Shown: positions 1 to 9,180, counted from the first letter of the stretch. The stretch: DNA of 64,000 bases from Mucilaginibacter celer (GCF_003576455.2 NZ_CP032869.1:6758001-6822000), one strand, 5' to 3'. Made by a program: numbers and translations. Notes: generated by a model not told the origin, from the letters alone.

Positions 1-366
1 TTGGATTTATACGAGTTACGCCGCAGCTATGTACCGCAGCAAACCACCAAAAACTACTTCTTTTTGCATGCCGACTATAATTTGGTGAAAATCAACTTCG
101 ACCAGGTTGAGTACATCGAAGGCTTAAAGGACTATATCAAAGTGCACCTCATTAATCAGCAAAAGCCGGTACTGTCACGCATCAGCCTTAAAGCTATTGA
201 ATTGCAATTACCCGCCGATCAGTTTTTTAGGGTACATAAATCATACTTGGTTAACCTTGATCATGTATCACAAATGCGCAGGGCACGGATTAAGCTGGTT
301 AATACGGAGATTCCCTTGAGCGATGGATATAGGGATGTGATTAACAGGATGATTGGGAAGGTGTGA
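1..366 (+). CDS. LytTR-type response regulator, C-terminal part (5' end outside window)
   Basis: The reading frame is open from the left edge, so only the C-terminal 121 residues are present. They form a LytTR DNA-binding domain: a beta-rich start around YNLVKINFDQVEYIEGLKDY, then SLKAIE and the conserved FFRVHKSYLVNLDHV region near residues 75-90. In the family this domain follows a CheY-like receiver and binds direct repeats in promoters, usually paired with a LytS/YehU-type histidine kinase. The kinase, if it exists, lies to the left of the window. The downstream receptor at 647 is on the same strand but is separated by a large palindrome, so co-transcription is uncertain. Confidence 0.88.
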   Translation: MDLYELRRSYVPQQTTKNYFFLHADYNLVKINFDQVEYIEGLKDYIKVHLINQQKPVLSRISLKAIELQLPADQFFRVHKSYLVNLDHVSQMRRARIKLVNTEIPLSDGYRDVINRMIGKV

Positions 367-387
367 GGATAGACCCAAATAAGTAAC

Positions 388-515
388 GCCGCCGCTCGGC
401 TCCTGCCGAGTGGCAACTATTACACGGCCTCCGGCCGCCGAAGCTGTACCGTGCATGGAGTAGCAGGCCAGAGGCCTGGGAATAATAGCCACTCGGCCCG
501 AGCCAAGCGGCTGCC
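388..515. repeat. GC-rich imperfect palindrome between the LytTR gene and the TonB receptor
   Basis: The left arm contains CGGCTCCTGCCGAGTGGC and the right arm holds CCACTCGGCCCGAGCCAAGC, which are reverse complements apart from a few changes. The inner part (ACGGCCTCCGGCCGCC, CAGGCCAGAGGCCTGG) folds into further small hairpins. It is much richer in GC than its surroundings. It could be a terminator for the regulator or a mobile palindromic repeat. No reading frame in it is convincing. Confidence 0.6.
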
Positions 516-646
516 GATGAATAAACCATCAATCCCACCCACTACACAATCCCACCATTTATCTACACAAACCCTAAGCTCGTCGATTTTATTTCAGGAG
601 CGTTAAAATAGGCTGCAATTTCGGTGCTGAAGAAATAGTGCCCCGA

Positions 647-3466
647 ATGAAGAAACTTTCCTTACTGTTAATTACTACCCTTGTTTTTTGTGCCGGAGCC
701 GTGCAGGCACAGCAAACACAAAAAAAATTAAAGAAAATTGTTGTTAATCACTTTTTCTCCTGCCCGCTGGATGAACTGTTGGATACCCTGGCCCTCAACT
801 ACCAGGTACGCATTGTTTTTGAACGGGCTCCTTTGCACGAGATGGATGTGGTTGAGCACTTTTTTGAAGAGCCGCTTAAAGACGTTATTGCCAAAGTGTG
901 CGACGAGAACAGTCTGCATTACTGGATAGAATCTACCGGGACAATTTATATACTGCAAAACACCGATGATCTGGCCCGCCTGCAAAAAATGAACAAGCTG
1001 GCATTGCAGGCGGCCAATACCGGGATAAAGGCCAAAGAGATTGAAGCGCCTAAAGCCAAACCCAAACATTTTTTGGTGAATGTGAATGGTAGGGTGATCG
1101 ATCAGCAAACGGGCGAATCCTTGCCCTCGGCCTCGGTAAAGATCAGGGGGACGGATTTGAGTACCATGACCAACTCTGATGGTTATTTTACTTTGTTCCG
1201 CGTTCCATCAGATACATCGGTGGTTGAGGTATCCTACACGGGTTTTCAAACCGATTATTTCAGGCTGAGCAGCGAGAAACTGAACTCGCCTTTAATTTGC
1301 GGTTTGTTCCCCTCGCTTAACAGTTTGAACGAGGTTACCATCACCGGCAAAAAAAGCGGTGTAATGAATACCGATAGCAGGCAGGTTGGCGTACTACAGC
1401 TTTCGCCTGCCAACCTGGATAAGCTGCCAACCATGGGCGATAAGGATATCTTAAGGGCTTTTCAGTTAATGCCGGGCGTAGCGGGTACCAACGAATCGTC
1501 ATCAGGAGCTTATGTGCGCGGGGGTACGCCCGATCAGAATTTGGTGGTGCTGGATGGCTTTACCATTTACCAGGTTGATCACCTGTATGGCTTTTTCAGT
1601 GCTTTTAATGCCAGCGCCGTTAAAGATGTGCAGATGTATAAGGGCGGTTTTACCTCCAAATATGGCGGCAGGCTCTCGAGCGTTACCGAGATCAACGGTA
1701 AAGAAGGCAACAAAAACGAAACCAATATCGGTACCGATTTGAGCTTGCTGAGTGCGAGCGGTTACCTCGAAACGCCACTATCCGATAAATCGACCTTGTT
1801 GCTGGCCGTAAGGCGTTCATACCAGGGACCGTTTTATAATAAGATCTTTAACCAGTTTAATCAAACTTCAACCACGCAGAGTGGCGCACCGGGCGGCGGC
1901 TTTGGCGGCCGGGGTGGTGGTTTTGGTGGTGGCGGTTTTGCTAACCAGATTACCCCAAGCTCGTATTTTTATGATTTTGATGCTAAATACACCTACAATA
2001 TCAGCCAAAAGGATAAAGTATCATGGAGTTTATACACCGGTACCGATAAAACGGATAACAGTCGTGATTTAGGTTTGCCTTCCTTCCTGTCATCAGGCAG
2101 CAGCGGTATCAGCATTGTTGATTATACCAAATACGGCAACCTTGGCAGCAGCATCAAATGGTTCAGGCAGTGGAATAAAAAGCTGTACTCAAACAATTAT
2201 ATCACTTACTCATCCTACTTTAATGATAGGAACCGCAGCTCGTCGGGCTTTTCGCAAATCGACACCAATGGTATAGCCCATACCCTGAGTAACGGTACCC
2301 TCGAAACCAATAACCTGAAGGATGTGGGCTACAAATCTGAATGGGAGTGGACTGCCAGCAATAAGTACAAACTGCTTTTCGGTGGCTTTGCCAACTACAA
2401 AAAAATAGATTATGAGTATACCCAAAACGATACCGGCAAACTCATCAATCAACATAACAACGCTATGCTGGCAGGTGTTTATACCGAACTGGCCATCGAC
2501 CCGAATAACAAATTTCATATTCAGCCCGGATTGCGCGCGTCATACTTTGGCCCTACATCAAAACCCTACTTCGAGCCGCGACTTTCAGCCAGTTACAACC
2601 TTACAGATAAGATCACATTTAAAGGTGCAACCGGGCAGTTTTACCAATTCGAGAACCAGGTGATACGGCAGGATGTGTTGGGAGGCAACCGCAACTTCTG
2701 GGTATTATCAAACAACAGCAATATCCCGGTAAGCCAGGCCCGGCATTTTATATTAGGTGCCAGTTATGAAAATGATGGTTTTTTGTTTAGCGTGGAAGGT
2801 TATTATAAAACACTTGATGGACTTACTCAATATACCGTGCAGCAAACACGCCCGGCAGGTGCAGGCGGCGGCGGCTTCATGAGCTTTAATCAAAACCAGA
2901 CGCAAACCGTTGAAGAGAAATTTTACGAGGGTACGGGCCGAACAAAAGGGATAGAGTTGTTGGTGCAAAAAAAATTAGGTCGTTATACGGGCTGGGTCAG
3001 CTATACGCTTGCCAACGCGCAAAACAAATTTTCGGCCTACGGTGATAACTATTACGATGCCGACCAGGATGTACGCCACGAGTTTAAATCCATCAACATG
3101 TACCATTACCAGCGGTGGAACTTCGCGGCCACCTTCCTGTTCAGTACAGGGCACCCGTACACCGCGCCTTTATCAACCTATACGGTTAAAACTGTGGATG
3201 GCAACGCCATTACCTACATCAACCTCAGCGATAAAAATGCCGAGCGTTTACCGGCCTATCACAGGCTTGATCTTTCGGCCTCGTACGATCTGTTAAAAAT
3301 AGACGGGAAAAAAGTAGGCTCGATAGGTTTCTCGCTGTTTAATGTTTATAACCACGTTAACTCCTGGTATCGCGAGTACCAGCTGCAAAATAACCAGGTG
3401 ATCACCACCAATGTTAACTACCTCGGCTTTACGCCTAACCTAACTTTAAGTTTAAGATGGAAATAA
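647..3466 (+). CDS. TonB-dependent receptor with N-terminal STN domain and carboxypeptidase-regulatory-like domain
   Basis: Outer-membrane beta-barrel receptor of about 939 residues for active uptake of a large ligand, energised by TonB-ExbBD. A signal peptide (MKKLSLLLITTLVFCAGAVQA) is followed by an STN (secretin/TonB short N-terminal) domain at about 30-105, a CarboxypepD_reg-like beta-sandwich at about 145-230, a plug with the SSSGAYVRGGTPDQNLVVLDG stretch and a long barrel ending in the aromatic-basic pattern LSLRWK. I chose ATG 647, where the signal peptide begins, over the in-frame GTG at 638. Its last 10 bases overlap the lipoprotein gene at 3457, so the pair is probably one operon. 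The STN domain often signals to a FecR/sigma factor, but neither gene is visible here. The substrate is unknown. Confidence 0.9.
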   Translation: MKKLSLLLITTLVFCAGAVQAQQTQKKLKKIVVNHFFSCPLDELLDTLALNYQVRIVFERAPLHEMDVVEHFFEEPLKDVIAKVCDENSLHYWIESTGTIYILQNTDDLARLQKMNKLALQAANTGIKAKEIEAPKAKPKHFLVNVNGRVIDQQTGESLPSASVKIRGTDLSTMTNSDGYFTLFRVPSDTSVVEVSYTGFQTDYFRLSSEKLNSPLICGLFPSLNSLNEVTITGKKSGVMNTDSRQVGVLQLSPANLDKLPTMGDKDILRAFQLMPGVAGTNESSSGAYVRGGTPDQNLVVLDGFTIYQVDHLYGFFSAFNASAVKDVQMYKGGFTSKYGGRLSSVTEINGKEGNKNETNIGTDLSLLSASGYLETPLSDKSTLLLAVRRSYQGPFYNKIFNQFNQTSTTQSGAPGGGFGGRGGGFGGGGFANQITPSSYFYDFDAKYTYNISQKDKVSWSLYTGTDKTDNSRDLGLPSFLSSGSSGISIVDYTKYGNLGSSIKWFRQWNKKLYSNNYITYSSYFNDRNRSSSGFSQIDTNGIAHTLSNGTLETNNLKDVGYKSEWEWTASNKYKLLFGGFANYKKIDYEYTQNDTGKLINQHNNAMLAGVYTELAIDPNNKFHIQPGLRASYFGPTSKPYFEPRLSASYNLTDKITFKGATGQFYQFENQVIRQDVLGGNRNFWVLSNNSNIPVSQARHFILGASYENDGFLFSVEGYYKTLDGLTQYTVQQTRPAGAGGGGFMSFNQNQTQTVEEKFYEGTGRTKGIELLVQKKLGRYTGWVSYTLANAQNKFSAYGDNYYDADQDVRHEFKSINMYHYQRWNFAATFLFSTGHPYTAPLSTYTVKTVDGNAITYINLSDKNAERLPAYHRLDLSASYDLLKIDGKKVGSIGFSLFNVYNHVNSWYREYQLQNNQVITTNVNYLGFTPNLTLSLRWK

Positions 3467-4275
3467 AAACACATACACATACACGATATATATTAGGCGC
3501 GCTTGCGGCAGGTTTTATGCTGATGACCGCAGCCTGCAAAAAAAACAGTGCAGATATAAACGCGGTGAATAAACCGGTGGTTGAAGCGTACCTGGTTGCC
3601 GGGCAGCCGCTATCGCTGAAAGTTTATCAACAAAAGGATTTGACGGATACGGCAACTTACGGTGTAGCCTTAACAGGGCTTAGTATTAATGTTAGTAATG
3701 GAAGCCAAACGGTTAAACTCACCGAAGGTGCAGGCGGTACCTATACCTACAGTGATGCTGCCTTTATAACTGCCGGTAAAACTTACACTATGCAGTTTAA
3801 TTATAATAACGCCACAGTAAGCGCATCAACCCTGATGCCGGGCAAGCCGGCGGGCTTTAAATTAACCGACAGCGTATTTCACGAACCTAATATCATCGAC
3901 CCGGCTTATAACGATAAGGTGCTGCAAACCGTTACCTGGAGCAATCCTGATTCGCTGCAGCATATCCTGCTTTTTAAAAACCTGGATAGTAATCCTTTCG
4001 AAATTATTGCTGTACGCAGTAACAGAAAACCCAGTTTTGAGATCAATACCGAAAGGACAGCGATCTATAACATCACCCAAAACACGTTTAAATATTACGG
4101 GCATTACCAGGTGATATTGCTGAGGGTTAATGACGAGTATATTAACATACTCAGCAGTAATACCCGCGGCAGCTCACAAAATTTGGTAAACACACCCACC
4201 AATGTAGTTAACGGTTTGGGCATTTTTACGGCCATGCAGGCTGATACCTTGAATTTGAGGGTAACTACGCAGTAA
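3457..4275 (+). CDS. DUF4249-like outer-membrane lipoprotein
   Basis: 272-residue protein with a lipoprotein signal ending in TAACKK (Cys27 in this frame), followed by a beta-rich sequence with VVEAYLVAGQPLSLKVYQ, which resembles the start of DUF4249 proteins. In Bacteroidota such lipoproteins lie directly behind STN-containing TonB receptors, as here (10-bp overlap with the receptor), and probably sit on the receptor at the cell surface or periplasmic face. The ligand is unknown. The family call rests on the lipobox, the overall layout and the genomic partner. Confidence 0.7.
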   Translation: MEIKTHTHTRYILGALAAGFMLMTAACKKNSADINAVNKPVVEAYLVAGQPLSLKVYQQKDLTDTATYGVALTGLSINVSNGSQTVKLTEGAGGTYTYSDAAFITAGKTYTMQFNYNNATVSASTLMPGKPAGFKLTDSVFHEPNIIDPAYNDKVLQTVTWSNPDSLQHILLFKNLDSNPFEIIAVRSNRKPSFEINTERTAIYNITQNTFKYYGHYQVILLRVNDEYINILSSNTRGSSQNLVNTPTNVVNGLGIFTAMQADTLNLRVTTQ

Positions 4276-4279
4276 TTGC

Positions 4280-4637
4280 CTGAATCAGAATTTGCAGAAT
4301 TTGAAAATTAACAGAATGACTGTCCCTTTGATTTCGAGAGCGGATTTCAGATTTCGGATTTTGTCTGAATCAGAATTTGAGAATTAGCAGGATACCTGTC
4401 CCTTTGATTTCGAGAGCGGATTTTTGATTTCGGATTTTGTCTGAATCAGAATTTACAGAATTTGAGAATTAGCAGAATACCTGTCCCTTTGATTTCGAGA
4501 GTGGATTTTAGATTTCGGATTTTGTCTAAATCAGAATTTGCAGAATTTTAGATTTAGCGAAATGTATCTTTTCCCAAACACCTTTCTTACGATTACATTC
4601 TGTACATTCTAAAATTCTGTAAATTCTGATTCAGACA
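4280..4637. repeat. Tandem array of TGTCTGAA-type intergenic elements (three and a half units plus an inverted arm)
   Basis: Units of about 78-85 bases start at 4280, 4364, 4441 and 4525. Each begins CTGAATCAGAATTT, continues with AGAATTAGCAG-like text, CTGTCCCTTTGATTTCGAGA, and ends GATTTCGGATTTTGT. The last unit is partial. The array closes with an oppositely oriented arm at 4606-4637 (TTCTGTAAATTCTGATTCAGACA). It fills the space between two convergent genes. It is not CRISPR: nothing between the units behaves as a spacer and the units themselves vary. Confidence 0.8.
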
Positions 4638-4649
4638 ACTCTCATTGTA

Positions 4650-6749
4650 TCAATTATAAAACGTCCAGGCTACGCCAAATTTTAACACGGCGTCCTGCTG
4701 TGGGTAGCGATTAACGGTGTAATAACCTTTACTCCAGGCACCCTGGTTAACATAATCGTACGATACAAACAGGTTGGTGCGCTGCAGCGTGGCCTTAAAG
4801 AAAAGGCCAAATATAGGGTATGATGAAAATGTAACATTAGCACCGTTATAAAACTGGCCTAATCCGGGCGCGAACGATGGTGCCACATATTCGGTATTAT
4901 ATCTTCCGTTTACACCAAAGCTTGAGTGCAGTACATTAAACAGCAAACGGTTAAGGTACAAGCTGCTGTAGGCATAAACTTCGGGCGTGCGCAGGGTGTT
5001 TTGATAATCTGTTTTTTGATATACCACATAGTTATCAAAATGCAGACTGTGGTAAGTGAAGTTTTTACCCAAACTTATTTTAAGCAGGTTGATGGAGTTA
5101 TTTAGCTGCGCCGGACGCGCATCGGTACCGCCGGGCTGGGCCGCAAAGTACAGGTAGTTATTAACCAAAAAGTACTCGGCCTTTAAATCAATCTGCAAGG
5201 CATCGTTAATATAATTGAATGATGCGCTGGTGGTTTTCTGGTTGCTGAAATTGTTATGAAAAACGTAGTGGTTCGAGATCCAGTTGTTGTAAACCAATGG
5301 CGGCGAGCTGTTTTGTGAGTAAGCCTCCAAAACAATTTTGCCTGTTTTATTTCCGCCGGCAAGGGTTAGTTTGGCATCATAAAAATAGTTGCCAAAATCG
5401 CGCCCCTGGGCAATCTGCCTGAAATCGGCATCAAGGGCAATCCTGTCGCTAAAGCGGTAGCCCAGTTTAGCTTTCAGGGTAATATCCTGAAATGTATTGT
5501 GCTGTACCCTATCCTGGTGCACATACTTCACACCATACTCGTTCATGGTGGTATCGCTTACATACTGGTTGTAGGTATAAAAATCATGCACCAGGCCCAA
5601 ATCTAACTTCAGTTCGTTTTTAACAAACTTTACAGATTTGCTGCGGAGATAAAAACTGTACGAAAATTCGTTCTGGATATGCGTTACCGTTGTTGAATCG
5701 CGCGAGCGGTTGCTGCTGTAAAAGTAATCGGGAAAAACATTATAGGTATCCACACCGCTTTGCTTGTATAGGTATCTGCTGTTTTGAATATGCAGGGTGT
5801 GGGCCACGCGCTGGGTGGGCAAAATTTTCGAATCAGTTTTTCCTTTACTTAGGCTGTCAATCCGGCCCAGGTAGTAAAACTGTTTAATGTAAAGGCCCTG
5901 TTCATTCCAGTTTTCGTAGCTGTAGGGCAGGCGCACCTGCGCCCTGTCTTTCGAGAATGAATTACTTACAACTTTTGATGTAAAAACGGTATCGTTAAGA
6001 ATGCCGCCGGTTTCCGGCGCTTTCAGGTTGTTGAACAGCAGGTTGGCCAGCAGGTTGTAGCGCTTGTTTTTTGATTCGTACCAGGTAAAGATGGAGGCAT
6101 TCAAATCGCTCACATTTTGGCCCAGTACGTTATTAAAACTGTAAAACCCCTTCGAGCCGTTAAAGTTAAGATTGAAGCCGATGTTCCAGTTGGGTTTGAT
6201 ATTTTGCGTATGCAAAACGTTAAACAACTGTACCGACGAGCCGCCGAATGCGTTATACAAGGTAAGCTTGGTATAAGGCACCCTGGTATTAAAGTAACTG
6301 ATATCCTGAGGTTTCAGGGCATAAATATCCAGCGAATGTAAACCGAGATCAAACCCAATGGTTTTATTAGGTTCGAACAATAAAGGCCGCTGTGCCAAGC
6401 CAACATTACCCAGGTGAATGCGGGGGCTGCGGGGATCAATAAGCGGGCTGTAGATTTCAAAATGGGTGATACCGGTATCCAGCGGAAACATTTGCGTGCT
6501 GTCGTTAAGCAGGCGTTCGTTGGTTATGCGTACAAATTTGGAGCTGAATACCACCGAATCTTTTTTGTTTTCCTCTTTACGGCGAAGGCTATCCAGCAGC
6601 TGGTCGTCGGTTAGTTGCTTTTCCTGGCGGCGGGCGGTATCGCGCGTGGGCAGGTTGCGCGGGTTTTGGCGGTTATTATACTGCGCAAAAACCGATTGTA
6701 CCGAAAGGCACATCAGCAATAAAAAAAAGTATCTGAGCTTTTGAAGCAT
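4650..6749 (-). CDS. Putative outer-membrane porin (Porin_10 / DUF4289 type)
   Basis: 699-residue protein with a signal peptide (LRYFFLLLMCLSVQSVFAQ), a charged, low-complexity segment at about 25-65 (RRQEKQLTDDQLLDSLRRKE) and then a long run of alternating aromatic/polar beta-strand text ending in FGVAWTFYN, typical of a barrel C-terminus. This matches the Bacteroidota 'putative porin' family. It shares one base with the end of the purine nucleoside phosphorylase gene (TAATG), so it is translated from the same message. Its transported solute is unknown; a link with nucleosides is only suggested by the neighbour. Confidence 0.75.
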   Translation of the reverse strand: MLQKLRYFFLLLMCLSVQSVFAQYNNRQNPRNLPTRDTARRQEKQLTDDQLLDSLRRKEENKKDSVVFSSKFVRITNERLLNDSTQMFPLDTGITHFEIYSPLIDPRSPRIHLGNVGLAQRPLLFEPNKTIGFDLGLHSLDIYALKPQDISYFNTRVPYTKLTLYNAFGGSSVQLFNVLHTQNIKPNWNIGFNLNFNGSKGFYSFNNVLGQNVSDLNASIFTWYESKNKRYNLLANLLFNNLKAPETGGILNDTVFTSKVVSNSFSKDRAQVRLPYSYENWNEQGLYIKQFYYLGRIDSLSKGKTDSKILPTQRVAHTLHIQNSRYLYKQSGVDTYNVFPDYFYSSNRSRDSTTVTHIQNEFSYSFYLRSKSVKFVKNELKLDLGLVHDFYTYNQYVSDTTMNEYGVKYVHQDRVQHNTFQDITLKAKLGYRFSDRIALDADFRQIAQGRDFGNYFYDAKLTLAGGNKTGKIVLEAYSQNSSPPLVYNNWISNHYVFHNNFSNQKTTSASFNYINDALQIDLKAEYFLVNNYLYFAAQPGGTDARPAQLNNSINLLKISLGKNFTYHSLHFDNYVVYQKTDYQNTLRTPEVYAYSSLYLNRLLFNVLHSSFGVNGRYNTEYVAPSFAPGLGQFYNGANVTFSSYPIFGLFFKATLQRTNLFVSYDYVNQGAWSKGYYTVNRYPQQDAVLKFGVAWTFYN

Positions 6750-7564
6750 TAATTACCGGCTATCAGTTCTTTAAGTATCTGGGTCATTTTTGGTTCGGCT
6801 TCCTGCGCTATGGCAATAATCTCTTCAAGCGTTATCGGCTTCAATACTTCAGGAAAGCCCTCGTCGGTTAATACCGAAATGGCAAATACCGGGATGCCCA
6901 TGTGGTTGGCCACAATCACTTCGGGCACGGTGCTCATGCCTACCGCATCGCCGCCAATAATGCGCAGGTATTTGTATTCGGCACGGGTTTCTAAATTAGG
7001 GCCGGTTACCGCAACGTAAACGCCTTTGTGGCAGGTAATATTATTTTTTTGTGCGATAGATAAACCTTTTTCAATCATATCATGACGGTAAGGCTCGCTC
7101 ATATCCGGAAACCGCGGACCAAGCTCTTCATAATTGCGCCCCACCAGCGGGTTTTGCGGCTGTAGGTTAATATGATCTTCGATGATCATCAGATCGCCTT
7201 TTTTAAACTCCGGGTTTAATGATCCGCTGGCGTTTGATACGTACAGGGTTTTAATGCCCAGGTATTTCATCACCCTAACCGGGAAGGTGATCTGCTGCAT
7301 ATTGTAGCCCTCGTAATAATGCAAACGGCCCTGCATGGCCACCACCTTTTTACCGGCCAGTGTACCAAAAATAAGTTTACCCGAATGGAACTCTAAGGTA
7401 GAGATAGGAAAATCAGGTATGTTTGAATACATCAGCTGTTTTTCTACCTCAATTTCCTTTACCAGGCCACCCAGGCCGGTACCAAGAATTATACCCACTT
7501 CGGGTTCAAAATCGCCGATACGGTTTTTGATGTACCGGGCGGTGCCTTCAATATTGTCTAACAT
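6749..7564 (-). CDS. punA: Purine-nucleoside phosphorylase (trimeric, PNP/MTAP family)
   Basis: Cytoplasmic enzyme splitting purine nucleosides with phosphate into base and ribose-1-phosphate. The 271 residues show the phosphate loop GTGLGG (28-33), H60 in EFHSGK, R80 and H82 in QGRLHYYEGY, YVSNASGS (108-115), E192 in GPNLETRAE and GMSTVPEV (209-216). The position usually occupied by the purine-contacting Asn (Asn243 in the human enzyme) is Asp234 here (SVLTDEG), which could widen the base specificity towards 6-aminopurines. The gene overlaps lpxK by 17 bases and the porin by one, giving the order lpxK-punA-porin on the minus strand. Confidence 0.93.
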   Translation of the reverse strand: MLDNIEGTARYIKNRIGDFEPEVGIILGTGLGGLVKEIEVEKQLMYSNIPDFPISTLEFHSGKLIFGTLAGKKVVAMQGRLHYYEGYNMQQITFPVRVMKYLGIKTLYVSNASGSLNPEFKKGDLMIIEDHINLQPQNPLVGRNYEELGPRFPDMSEPYRHDMIEKGLSIAQKNNITCHKGVYVAVTGPNLETRAEYKYLRIIGGDAVGMSTVPEVIVANHMGIPVFAISVLTDEGFPEVLKPITLEEIIAIAQEAEPKMTQILKELIAGN

Positions 7565-8591
7565 AGTTTTGTATTAGTCCGTCAAATTGTTGTTGCCCCT
7601 TGTTTAAAAAACTGATGCCTATTGGCAGCACCCAAACGGGTAGTTTTTTCACTTCGGCAAGCAGGTCCTGTTCCCCTAAACGCTGTGCATCCTTTTCTGT
7701 TGTGATGATCACTTTTTTTTGTGCAGGGCAGGCCGCAAATTCATCGGCAAGTTTACTGATATTTTTTAAGCTAAAGCGGTGATGATCCGGATAATTGTGA
7801 TGGATGATGTGCCTTGTTTGCTTTTTCAGGTGCGCCAATAAAGGTGCCGGATTGGCAATGCCGGTTAGCAGGAATACCGTTGTTGCATCATCAATTGTTT
7901 CATTGATGATTTGACCCGCCATGTTTTGCAGCGGCAGGTAAGTTATCGATGTAAAAAATAACGATTGATGCGGGTACGGCCTGATGCGTTTAATAACCCG
8001 CCCCTGCTCCAGATCGGTAAGTGCTGAGGGACATTTGCTGATGATGATTGCATCGGCCCTTTTACGCCCGGCAAAAGGTTCGCGCAGGTTACCGGCCGGC
8101 AGCAGCCAATGCGGTTCGTTAACCCGGCTGTAATCAAAAAGTAAAATGCTTAGTCCGGGTTTAAGCGCGCGGTGCTGGTAGGCATCATCTAAAATAATAA
8201 CTTCATGATTATCCTTTAGTTGTTCAACGCCATTAACCCGCTTTTCACAAACAGCCACATCAACATTCGGAAATTTGTGTTTGAACTGAGCCGGCTCGTC
8301 GCCGATATCTGACGCTTTGCTTTGTGTCGATGCCATTAAAAAACCTTTGGTTGATCGGCCGTAGCCTCGGCTTAGGGTGGCTATTTTGTGGGATGATTTT
8401 AATAACCGGATGAGATACTCGGTCATGGGGCTTTTGCCCGCACCGCCTACATCAAGGTTGCCTACTACGATGATTGGCATATCGAAGCCGGTGCTTTTAA
8501 ATATTCCCTTATCGTAAAACCGGTTGCGGATAAGCACAACAAGACCGTACAGCAGGGAAAAAGGGAGTAAAAGCCGGCGGAGGTATTTCAT
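7548..8591 (-). CDS. lpxK: Tetraacyldisaccharide 4'-kinase
   Basis: Inner-membrane-associated kinase that phosphorylates the 4' position of the tetraacyldisaccharide 1-phosphate to form lipid IVA in lipid A synthesis. The 347-residue protein has an N-terminal membrane helix (LLLPFSLLYGLVVLI), the P-loop NLDVGGAGKSP at about 45-55 and the downstream DEPAQFKHKFP and IILDDAYQHRAL motifs of the family. Length is normal. It overlaps the start of punA by 17 bases. No other lipid A gene is nearby. Confidence 0.95.
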   Translation of the reverse strand: MKYLRRLLLPFSLLYGLVVLIRNRFYDKGIFKSTGFDMPIIVVGNLDVGGAGKSPMTEYLIRLLKSSHKIATLSRGYGRSTKGFLMASTQSKASDIGDEPAQFKHKFPNVDVAVCEKRVNGVEQLKDNHEVIILDDAYQHRALKPGLSILLFDYSRVNEPHWLLPAGNLREPFAGRKRADAIIISKCPSALTDLEQGRVIKRIRPYPHQSLFFTSITYLPLQNMAGQIINETIDDATTVFLLTGIANPAPLLAHLKKQTRHIIHHNYPDHHRFSLKNISKLADEFAACPAQKKVIITTEKDAQRLGEQDLLAEVKKLPVWVLPIGISFLNKGQQQFDGLIQNYVRQY

Positions 8592-8615
8592 ATTATTAGC
8601 CTGTAAAGATAGGTG

Positions 8616-8939
8616 TTATAAGCTAATGATAGTTGGGCCAGCGGGGATGCCTTTTTTCAGATGATCTTTTATTTGTGGTACAAGTTTAACCAATACGGCG
8701 TGGGTATTAATTGGAGCAATTAACACAAATACAGCGATAGTGTATTTGTTAAAATTTTGTTGATGCTGTAGATTTTTATCAAAAGTTAACAGCGCATCGA
8801 AGTTTTCTTTTAGAAGGAGTTTTAACAGTTCGCCATTCTTTACACCGTTCCAACCTTTGTCGGTAACGGTATAAATCTCATGTTCAGGAAAATCAGTTTT
8901 TAACTTTTTAGGCAGATTTTCATCAAGCAACAGCTTCAT
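8616..8939 (-). CDS. DUF5615 PIN-like protein (probable toxin half of a pair)
   Basis: 107 residues beginning MKLLLDENLPKKL, with the acidic D6-E7 pair, then VTDKGWNGVKNGELL and LLTFDKNLQHQ, the spaced acidic residues expected of a PIN-like/Mut7-C-like nuclease fold. Such proteins are regularly encoded with a small DUF433 partner, which is present here 17 bases overlapping upstream. The family is thought to act as an RNase toxin; activity for this member is inference. It is the last gene of a three-gene minus-strand unit (9330 to 8616). Confidence 0.82.
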   Translation of the reverse strand: MKLLLDENLPKKLKTDFPEHEIYTVTDKGWNGVKNGELLKLLLKENFDALLTFDKNLQHQQNFNKYTIAVFVLIAPINTHAVLVKLVPQIKDHLKKGIPAGPTIISL

Positions 8940-9162
8940 AAAGTTTGGTAATATCTTTTGAAGACATAAGTTTGCTGGCGATATCCAATAAGCCGATAGC
9001 TTGTTCTTTTTTTACCGATGGAAAATCATCAAGAAATTCATCAAGTGATACCCCCGCTTCGAGGTGATCAAAAAGAGTATCGACCGGCACACGCGTGCCT
9101 ACAAAAACCGGCTTTCCTCCTAAGATATCCGGATCTATATTTATTACTTTTTGGATGTCCAT
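8923..9162 (-). CDS. DUF433 antitoxin-like protein
   Basis: 79 residues with the family signature INIDPDILGGKPVFVGTRVPVDTLFDHLEAG near the N-terminus, a small winged-helix-like fold found next to PIN-like DUF5615 genes. The expected role is DNA binding and neutralisation of the partner. It overlaps the DUF5615 gene by 17 bases, so expression is probably coupled, and it starts 18 bases after the end of a small ORF at 9181-9330. Confidence 0.85.
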   Translation of the reverse strand: MDIQKVINIDPDILGGKPVFVGTRVPVDTLFDHLEAGVSLDEFLDDFPSVKKEQAIGLLDIASKLMSSKDITKLYEAVA

Positions 9163-9180
9163 GATGTTTTTTTTAGTTCG

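Noticed and set aside
268..538. Minus-strand reading frames over the GC-rich palindrome
   Set aside because: They exist only because the palindrome is GC-rich; there is no start context or family resemblance, and one overlaps the LytTR coding region.
4280..4637. Possible CRISPR array
   Set aside because: The repeats are about 80 bases and back to back, with no unique spacers of constant length and no cas genes. It is a tandem array of a dispersed element.
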